Shown here: in pieces, positions 1 through 4,912 of the stretch
How positions within the stretch are numbered: position 1 is the stretch's first letter
Layout of the letters: the number at the start of each line of letters is the position of its first letter
Origin: an uncultured Prevotella sp.
GTDB taxonomy: Bacteria > Bacteroidota > Bacteroidia > Bacteroidales > Bacteroidaceae
DNA: 7,287 nt
Direction of reading: 5' to 3'
Assembly: GCA_937892695.1 (NCBI GenBank)
Contig: CALBJK010000233.1
Coordinates: forward strand, 1 to 7,287
The notes under the pieces: model-generated
The model's input: the letters and a program-made list of their open reading frames with translations, nothing else
Database searches by the model: none
What the model was told of the DNA's origin: nothing
Position numbers and translations under genes: made by a program

Positions 1-84
1 AGCGAAAAGTTTGCTGCGCTCCAAGTTATGCCTAACATTAATTCAGTGAACACTACTTATGCGGATTATCAGAAATCTACATAA
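1..84 (+). CDS. Possible C-terminal tail of an unidentified protein (5' end outside window)
   Basis: The plus-strand frame beginning at base 1 is open until a TAA at 82-84 and encodes 27 residues, beginning SEKFAALQVMPNINSV and ending DYQKST. The other two plus-strand frames hit stops by about base 49. A T-rich possible terminator follows at 110-138, and the next gene converges from the right, which fits the end of a rightward gene. The piece is too short to assign to a family, and 27 open codons can occur by chance, so this is a weak call. Confidence 0.3.
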   Translation, partial: SEKFAALQVMPNINSVNTTYADYQKST

Positions 85-109
85 TTACCAAGATTTGACT
101 TACAGATGT

Positions 110-138
110 AAACATTTGCGGGGCATTCATGTTTTTTT
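110..138 (+). terminator. Weak candidate terminator between convergent genes
   Basis: AAACAT (110-115) pairs with ATGTTT (129-134), with an inner TGC/GCA pairing around GGG, and the right arm runs into seven consecutive T residues (132-138). It lies about 25 bases after the stop of the possible left-edge gene, in the right place and orientation for a factor-independent terminator. The stem is short and AT-rich, so folding stability is doubtful. Confidence 0.35.
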
Positions 139-174
139 GAAATGCAAGAAATGTTTGATTGAATGTTAAGATAA

Positions 175-200
175 CTGGAACTTAATTGAAGAAGTTCCAG
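175..200 (-). terminator. Hairpin overlapping the porin stop codon, candidate terminator
   Basis: CTGGAACTT (175-183) and AAGTTCCAG (192-200) form a perfect 9-bp inverted repeat around an 8-base loop. The porin stop codon (TAA, bases 184-182 on the minus strand) sits at the stem-loop junction, so the last codons and the stop are inside the hairpin. On the minus strand the stem is followed by TTATCTTAAC, which is only a poor U-tract. It may be a terminator or an mRNA 3'-end stabilising structure. Confidence 0.5.
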
Positions 201-2506
201 CTTAATCCGAATCTGAAAATGCGCTGATTGAGGGGATAGTGGGGCGTGAGGAAATAGTTCCGGTCGCCGCTACCGGCATTTATGTGACTCATCATAACAA
301 AGAAACGTGTATGTTTCAGATGGAAGTTAGCATATACATTGAAAATAGGATAATTGCCTACCTTCGTGCGTTGCTCGCTTGCTTGAACAACATATTGTCC
401 GATCGCAGGGCTGTAGTCGGGAGCATAATATCGTGTGAAATACCTTGCGTCTGCACCGAAGTCACATTTTAAGACATGGGCAATCTTAAATCTCAAGAAT
501 AGATTTGAATAGATGTTTATCTCCGGTACAGGCAACGCGTCGATATTTGTAGATTTCTGATATGTTATGATGTTCTCCCAATTCAGTGGCCCAAGCTTCA
601 AATTCTGTGTAAGAGATAAGGTGAAGAGAGAGATTGCCCCCTTTGCCTGTTTTACCTCTAAACGGTTTGCAGTCCGGCTATAGTTATCTTCTAAATTATA
701 GCTCATTGACATGTATGTAAGATTTTTAATCTCATCGAATGTAACTCTGAATGTAGTTTTTGTTTTCCTGTAACAGAAGAGTCCTTCAATTCGCGAATGT
801 ATTATCTTGTCCAACCCTTCATTGTCCCACCAGAAGTGTTTTGAATGATAGCGGCGATAATAGAAAGTAGGATTGAGATGATGGAAAAATCCTTTGGCTG
901 CAAGAGTTACAGTATCACCGAACATTCTAAAATTCAAATCAGCGGAAGCATCGATTTTCATCTGTCCGGCATCTTTTCCTGTCAACCATGTCTCAGCCAA
1001 AACATCATAATGGAGGGTTCTCCCCTGAGTCTTTGACAGTTGTCCGCCAATACTCAAGTTATGTTCATTATAGTAAGTTGTACCTCCAATAGAGTCTGGT
1101 AAGGAAAAACGACGTAAGTCAGATGTGGCAAAAGCTTTAAGGCCTGCCTTGGCCCATTTGTTGAAGCCTTCGAGAAGTGAAATTGCAAATGTGTTTTGCA
1201 TACGTAACAATGTTGTTTTGTCAAAAATAGAGTCGCCAGCGTTTACACCGCCAGTATAGTAGGTTTCGACGTAAAATTTGTCTGGGGTAGAATACGCTTG
1301 ATAGATTCGCTCATATCTGTCAAGCTTGGCAGTATGTATGAAACTCGTAACAGGTACATATTCGTTTTTCATCCACGTCGTATCCTGCTTTGCCTTGTTC
1401 TCGGCACGTGCAATACTGTCTACTGCAGCTTTCCCATTTACGGCTATACGATTTGATGCCTTTGTTCTGATACTGTCGGCAGGTTCGTTTCCTGCAATTT
1501 TTGCGTTGTCAGGCCGTCCGCTGAAAGTCTGCTGTTTATCAAATTTGTCTTCATCAAAAGTTCTTCCTTCACGTTCAGCTCTTTTGCTGGCTTTTTCTTT
1601 TTCTTTAAGTGTTTCATTTTCTCGTTGTGATTCGATAGCAAATTTTCTTGCCTTTATTTCATCTTCGGTCATCTTTACTTTTCTGTTGAATCCAATATTG
1701 AATCTGTGGGTAAGGAAGACATGAAAGTTTTTGTTACGGTTCCAGTTTTGTTCCAATACAGTCGGAATTTCGCTTGTAGAATAATTGTCATCAAAACTGT
1801 CTGGATTTTTTATGTATTCATCGTTGACGATACCTCCGTTTTCTGCAACTTTCTCATGATTCGTAGAAAACAGCAAATGAGCCTGATACCTGTCGCCAAG
1901 ATATGAGCCATACATAGTATAATTGAAGTGGGATGTACTCTGGTTCTGATAGTATCCGCGACCGTAAATGTAGTCTACCATGAAGCCGACCCCAAGGCGT
2001 TTTCCCGCGTTTACACCAAATTTTGCTGTAAAATGGTCTTCACCATTAGTACGGTTTCCTGCCGTATTGTAGGATAGATTAGTGAATGGAGAGAGAGTAT
2101 TTGTAAAATGAAACTCACAGGCTGGCCTTACAAAAAAGTCGTAAGGCTGTGTGAAAATGAATTGTTCTGTAGCTGGTCTGTCTATGAATACACGGTTGAT
2201 TCTAGGAGCTCCAAGATTCCCGGTCGTGTTATATTCGCCGTGAAGTCCAGTTGTGAAAATTGTGTTCATAAACAGATGGGACAATGTGTCGACCACAGCA
2301 GGGTGTCTGTCTCCAAACTTTTCGTCAACGGTCCAAACTTTTATGCCCTTAGGTATTTCTTTATCGCTACCAAGTGAGTCGGCACTCTGATTCGAACGGT
2401 TTGTCACTATACCGTTCGAATTTATCTGATTATAATTATCAGTTTGGGCCGACGCCGATACTAATGTTAAAAAACCGGCAATTAGTGAAATTAAGAATCT
2501 GTACAT
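182..2506 (-). CDS. Putative outer-membrane porin (Porin_10-like beta-barrel), 774 aa
   Basis: Likely an outer-membrane beta-barrel of the Bacteroidetes 'putative porin' family; the substrate is unknown. From the ATG at 2506 the protein opens with a signal peptide of about 21 residues (MYRFLISLIAGF, then ending SASAQ). A conserved-looking N-terminal block with TTGNLGAPRINRVFIDRP lies near residues 94-111. Alternating aromatic/polar strands follow, to a C-terminus ending SWNFFN, typical of BAM-assembled barrels. A long Lys/Glu/Arg-rich stretch (about residues 276-382, bases 1361-1681) interrupts the strands and looks helical or disordered. The frame extends upstream to a GTG at 2530, but the ATG at 2506 is preferred: it puts the signal peptide at the N-terminus and overlaps the upstream stop as TGATG, suggesting translational coupling. 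There is no Shine-Dalgarno sequence. It is the last gene of a three-gene operon. The family call is from recognised sequence character, not a search. Confidence 0.85.
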   Translation of the reverse strand: MYRFLISLIAGFLTLVSASAQTDNYNQINSNGIVTNRSNQSADSLGSDKEIPKGIKVWTVDEKFGDRHPAVVDTLSHLFMNTIFTTGLHGEYNTTGNLGAPRINRVFIDRPATEQFIFTQPYDFFVRPACEFHFTNTLSPFTNLSYNTAGNRTNGEDHFTAKFGVNAGKRLGVGFMVDYIYGRGYYQNQSTSHFNYTMYGSYLGDRYQAHLLFSTNHEKVAENGGIVNDEYIKNPDSFDDNYSTSEIPTVLEQNWNRNKNFHVFLTHRFNIGFNRKVKMTEDEIKARKFAIESQRENETLKEKEKASKRAEREGRTFDEDKFDKQQTFSGRPDNAKIAGNEPADSIRTKASNRIAVNGKAAVDSIARAENKAKQDTTWMKNEYVPVTSFIHTAKLDRYERIYQAYSTPDKFYVETYYTGGVNAGDSIFDKTTLLRMQNTFAISLLEGFNKWAKAGLKAFATSDLRRFSLPDSIGGTTYYNEHNLSIGGQLSKTQGRTLHYDVLAETWLTGKDAGQMKIDASADLNFRMFGDTVTLAAKGFFHHLNPTFYYRRYHSKHFWWDNEGLDKIIHSRIEGLFCYRKTKTTFRVTFDEIKNLTYMSMSYNLEDNYSRTANRLEVKQAKGAISLFTLSLTQNLKLGPLNWENIITYQKSTNIDALPVPEINIYSNLFLRFKIAHVLKCDFGADARYFTRYYAPDYSPAIGQYVVQASEQRTKVGNYPIFNVYANFHLKHTRFFVMMSHINAGSGDRNYFLTPHYPLNQRIFRFGLSWNFFN

Positions 2507-2508
2507 CA
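2504..2508 (-). promoter_or_regulatory. TGATG stop/start overlap (translational coupling)
   Basis: On the minus strand the TGA stop of the small membrane gene (2508-2506) shares its A with the ATG start of the porin gene (2506-2504). No purine-rich ribosome site precedes the ATG (the upstream bases read GTCTTTTCCGC), so re-initiation by ribosomes finishing the small gene is the likely route to porin synthesis. Confidence 0.7.
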
Positions 2509-2727
2509 GCGGAAAAGACGCAGACAGCACTCTATAATTTTGAATGACATGGCTGCTAATATTACAATGGTTCCTGTTGTATGATTGTCAAAATAATATA
2601 AGATCAAGCCAACAATGGCACTTAAAATGAATATGATATTAAGTACATTGCGGATTTTGAAGAAATGGTCTTCTGACGTATCTTTTTCACCACGTTTGTG
2701 TCGTGGTAAAATGTTGTTCTCGTTCAT
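2506..2727 (-). CDS. Small two-helix membrane protein, 73 aa, unknown function
   Basis: I do not recognise a named family. From the ATG at 2727 the protein has a charged, probably cytoplasmic N-terminus of about 27 residues (MNENNILPRHKRGEKDTSED). Two hydrophobic segments follow, at about residues 28-46 (VLNIIFILSAIVGLILYYF) and 52-69 (GTIVILAAMSFKIIECCL), joined by a short DNHT turn, with a basic end (RLFR). The pattern suggests a helical hairpin in the inner membrane with both ends in the cytoplasm. An in-frame TTG at 2733 would add only two residues; the ATG is preferred. It starts 16 bases after the DUF4468 stop and overlaps the porin start by one base, so it is almost certainly co-transcribed with both. 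A role linked to the envelope proteins on either side is inference. Confidence 0.8.
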   Translation of the reverse strand: MNENNILPRHKRGEKDTSEDHFFKIRNVLNIIFILSAIVGLILYYFDNHTTGTIVILAAMSFKIIECCLRLFR

Positions 2728-2743
2728 TTCCAATAGTCAGGAT

Positions 2744-3529
2744 TTATCGCGTTAGTTTCTTTGTAATGTCGTTGAATATCTGGTCCTTGCGATCTATTGT
2801 TTTTCTTCTGAATTTTGCAGAACCAGCCAATAGCTTTGTTTTCCTTTTATTAACCGCATATTTGTCGGTAATCCATTTCTCTGCACCTATTTTGAAGCCA
2901 GTCGATCTGCCCTCTTCATAATTATATGTTATGCGCTCGAGAGTCATGTGCAATTTGTTGTCGGAACACGTTGCAATGATTGTGTAGTTGAACTCTGTAC
3001 GGTCGAGTGATAGAAAATTGCGTGAGAATTCCATCCATTCGCTGTACTTTGCGGCAATTATGTGTTCTTTCTTGTTAAACAAAACGATGCTGCTTTCTTT
3101 TTGATTCTCTTCTCTTGAGAGCTGGTCAAGAAACACATATGTTGAATCGTATATTTGCTGTGCCCTTTTTCCTGGAACTTCAAGGTCAAGTGTGAAAACT
3201 ACTTTTCCATCCTCTTCTGGTACAGCATTTTCTTTCAAGTATTTCTGATCCACTGATTTTTTTATGTTATCGGATTTGTTTCCTTTAATTGTCGATTTAA
3301 GTTTGGTGTCTTTTCCTTCTTCAAATGTTGTGGCATTTGATTTTTTTGCTATTTTTTCAGCTTTCTTCGCCTTTTTCAGTGCCACCTTTAAAGCCTTTTT
3401 GGCCGCCTCCTGTTCCTTTTTTGCTTGTTCAATTTGTTCTTTTGGGGTAAGCGGTTTTTCCCATTGGCTCTGTGCCACTGTGGAAAGCGGCATAAATATG
3501 AAGAATAGGGCTATCAGTGATTTGTTCAT
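2744..3529 (-). CDS. Secreted DUF4468-domain protein with Lys/Ala-rich helical region, 261 aa
   Basis: From the ATG at 3529 the protein has a clear signal peptide of 20 residues (MNKSLIALFFIFMPLSTVAQ), predicting export to the periplasm. Residues about 27-63 are an unbroken Lys/Ala/Glu-rich stretch with strong helix or coiled-coil character. A polar linker follows, then a domain at about 107-205 (starting GKVVFTLDLEVPGK) that resembles DUF4468, a Bacteroidetes family described as having a TBP-like fold and no known biochemical role. A basic tail closes the protein. The open frame reaches a TTG at 3556, but that codon lies inside the predicted -7 box and would push the signal peptide inward, so 3529 is chosen. 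First gene of the leftward operon. Function is unknown; binding of an envelope partner through the basic helix is only a guess. Confidence 0.8.
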   Translation of the reverse strand: MNKSLIALFFIFMPLSTVAQSQWEKPLTPKEQIEQAKKEQEAAKKALKVALKKAKKAEKIAKKSNATTFEEGKDTKLKSTIKGNKSDNIKKSVDQKYLKENAVPEEDGKVVFTLDLEVPGKRAQQIYDSTYVFLDQLSREENQKESSIVLFNKKEHIIAAKYSEWMEFSRNFLSLDRTEFNYTIIATCSDNKLHMTLERITYNYEEGRSTGFKIGAEKWITDKYAVNKRKTKLLAGSAKFRRKTIDRKDQIFNDITKKLTR

Positions 3530-3553
3530 AACTAAATTTATAATGTCTATTTG

Positions 3554-3561
3554 CAAAATTA
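3554..3561 (-). promoter_or_regulatory. Candidate -7 box for the envelope operon
   Basis: The minus strand reads TAATTTTG here, a full match to the Bacteroidetes -7 consensus TAnnTTTG, about 24 bases before the ATG at 3529. An upstream TTTG (3580-3577) is only 15 bases away, short of the usual 19-21, so the -33 element is weak or absent. Its position supports 3529 as the true start of the first gene. Confidence 0.55.
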
Positions 3562-3674
3562 GTAAATTAAGTGGAACAAATAGAAGAAAAACAGTAATTT
3601 AACGTTCTTTCGGTCGGGGTAGATTTTTCCTTAAATAATGATATATATGTTGTCTAATGAATGATTTGAGTTAA

Positions 3675-3697
3675 AATCCAAAGACTATTCTTTGATT
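3675..3697. repeat. Inverted repeat in the divergent intergenic region
   Basis: AATCCAAAGA (3675-3684) and TCTTTGATT (3689-3697) are complementary over nine pairs with a single bulged C, around a CTAT spacer. It lies 25 bases upstream of the -33 element of the rightward promoter and about 115 bases upstream of the leftward -7 box, where an activator or repressor could bind. No known operator is matched. Confidence 0.4.
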
Positions 3698-3721
3698 AAG
3701 TTTTCACTTTAATGATACAAC

Positions 3722-3754
3722 TTTGCCATGATCCGATTTTTTTTCATAAATTTG
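3722..3754 (+). promoter_or_regulatory. Promoter of the hemerythrin-LuxR gene
   Basis: TTTG at 3722-3725 and TAAATTTG at 3747-3754, separated by 21 bases, match the Bacteroidetes primary sigma factor pattern (TTTG, 19-21 bases, TAnnTTTG). Transcription would begin near 3760, giving a leader of roughly 35 bases. This is the best promoter match in the window. Confidence 0.7.
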
Positions 3755-3765
3755 CATCGAAGCTC

Positions 3766-3777
3766 TATGATGTCATA
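3766..3777. repeat. Short palindrome in the regulator's leader
   Basis: TATGATGTCATA has perfect 5-base arms (TATGA/TCATA) around TG. It sits just downstream of the predicted transcription start of the regulator gene, a position typical for an autoregulatory operator. It is short enough to arise by chance in AT-rich DNA. Confidence 0.3.
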
Positions 3778-3793
3778 ATCCAAATAACGTAGA

Positions 3794-4750
3794 ATGAAAA
3801 ATCAGAAAATGTACGAATCTGACGACAAAATGATATCCCTTATCAGGGATAATTATAGTCTGCTGCAAAGCCTCGGAAGCTTTGGTATAAACCTTGGATT
3901 CGGAGATAAAACCGTCAGGCAAGTTTGTCAAGAACAGAATGTTGACACCAATACTTTTCTTGCTGTTGTAAACTTTACGATTAACGGTTATCGCAATACC
4001 GAGAATGTTGCAAATCTGTCTATCAAGACATTACTCCAATATCTGAAGGCGAGTCATGACTATTATATAGGTTTTCAATTGCCGTTTATAAGAAAAGAGC
4101 TAGAACAAGCTTTAGATTCGAAAAACAATTTGGCCCGTTTGATTTTAAAACTCTATGACGAATACGCCAAGGCTATTACGGCTCACATGAAGTATGAAGA
4201 AAAGAATGTGTTTCCATACGTTGAGTCGTTGCTTGCAAATAAGGCCGAAGACAACTACGACATTGATACTTATTCAAAGCATCATGGTCAGGAGAGCGAT
4301 AAATTGAGGGAACTTAAAAGTATTATTATAAAATATCTGCCGAGCGATGGTTTGCACAACAATCAACTGTCAGCAACCCTTTATGACATATATAATAATG
4401 AAGAGTGGCTTTCTCAACATGCCGAGGTAGAAGAACGGATGCTCATCCCTGCTATCCGTCTGCTGGAACAGAAAACAAAACAAAATGATGTCACTGCTAA
4501 GATATCAAATATGATTTCTCAGAATCGAGGGAATTCGGAAGCACTAGGGGAACGCGAAAAGGACGTTATAGTAAGCCTGGTGCAAGGCATGACGAATAAA
4601 GAAATAGCCGAACACCTTTGTATTTCGATTAATACTGTTATCACTCATCGACGTAACATTGCGCGCAAATTGCAAATTCATAGTCCTGCTGGTTTGACCA
4701 TCTACGCAATCGTCAACAATCTGGTGGATATTTCAACCGTAAAGCTATAG
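3794..4750 (+). CDS. Hemerythrin-like di-iron sensor fused to LuxR-type DNA-binding domain, 318 aa
   Basis: A probable one-component transcription factor. Residues about 10-62 resemble the ScdA_N (DUF542) segment of ScdA/YtfE/RIC iron-centre repair proteins, but the usual Cys-Cys pair is replaced (GINLGFGDKTV). Residues about 80-226 form a four-helix hemerythrin-like domain with the expected metal ligands: H88, H131 and E135 (HMKYE), H163/H164 (KHHGQE), and H209 and E213 (HAEVE). Residues about 250-310 are a LuxR/GerE helix-turn-helix (EREKDVI, GMTNKEIAEHLCISINTVITHRRNIARKL split around the turn). No receiver domain or membrane segment is present, so sensing and DNA binding appear to be in one cytoplasmic protein. 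Family chemistry suggests O2, NO or redox as the signal. It stands alone between its own promoter and a hairpin, directly upstream of nrdDG. Targets are unknown; nrdDG and its own gene are candidates by position. Confidence 0.85.
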   Translation: MKNQKMYESDDKMISLIRDNYSLLQSLGSFGINLGFGDKTVRQVCQEQNVDTNTFLAVVNFTINGYRNTENVANLSIKTLLQYLKASHDYYIGFQLPFIRKELEQALDSKNNLARLILKLYDEYAKAITAHMKYEEKNVFPYVESLLANKAEDNYDIDTYSKHHGQESDKLRELKSIIIKYLPSDGLHNNQLSATLYDIYNNEEWLSQHAEVEERMLIPAIRLLEQKTKQNDVTAKISNMISQNRGNSEALGEREKDVIVSLVQGMTNKEIAEHLCISINTVITHRRNIARKLQIHSPAGLTIYAIVNNLVDISTVKL

Positions 4751-4760
4751 CTGCTTTACG
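4738..4760 (+). terminator. Hairpin enclosing the regulator's stop codon, candidate terminator
   Basis: CGTAAAGC (4738-4745) and GCTTTACG (4753-4760) are perfect 8-bp arms around a 7-base loop that contains the TAG stop (4748-4750). ATTTTAG follows, a short U-tract. It would separate the regulator transcript from nrdDG. Confidence 0.55.
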
Positions 4761-4810
4761 ATTTTAGAAAAGATTAATGCTAACAAAAATTCAGGATGGA
4801 AAATTATGAT

Positions 4811-4818
4811 TATCTTTG
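4811..4818 (+). promoter_or_regulatory. Candidate -7 box for nrdDG
   Basis: TATCTTTG matches TAnnTTTG exactly and lies about 95 bases upstream of the nrdD start, after the regulator's hairpin. The region 19-21 bases upstream reads A-rich (near ACAAAAATTC) with no TTTG, so the -33 element seems missing. That would fit a promoter needing an activator. Predicted leader is about 85-90 bases. Confidence 0.5.
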
Positions 4819-4848
4819 CACCATAAAAGTTATACAAATAAGAAAATT

Positions 4849-4863
4849 ATATATTGTCTATAT
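4849..4863. repeat. AT-rich dyad in the nrdD leader
   Basis: ATATA (4849-4853) and TATAT (4859-4863) flank TTGTC. It lies downstream of the predicted nrdD start of transcription. A similar TATATGTTGTCTA string occurs in the regulator's upstream region (about 3644-3656). Low sequence complexity makes it a weak candidate operator. Confidence 0.25.
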
Positions 4864-4912
4864 CTGGTGAAGTCTTCTTAAAATGAAAACTTTCCTGAAT
4901 TAATAAGATTAA

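Noticed and set aside
1326..1724. Plus-strand open frame of 132 codons antisense to the porin
   Set aside because: It lies opposite the Lys/Glu-rich insert, whose codons give Phe/Leu/Ser-rich open antisense frames. It has no promoter or ribosome site, and the porin frame is clearly the real one.
2507..2530. GTG start giving a porin longer by eight residues
   Set aside because: It would bury the signal peptide and overlap the upstream gene by 25 bases; the ATG at 2506 fits the TGATG junction and the signal peptide.
3530..3556. TTG start giving a DUF4468 protein longer by nine residues
   Set aside because: The TTG lies within the predicted -7 box and so would not be transcribed; the ATG at 3529 begins a normal signal peptide.
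3264..3602. Plus-strand open frame of 112 codons, Phe/Ala-rich
   Set aside because: It is the antisense of the Lys/Ala-rich region of the DUF4468 gene (AAG/AAA read as CTT/TTT). The hydrophobic look is a shadow of the lysine codons.
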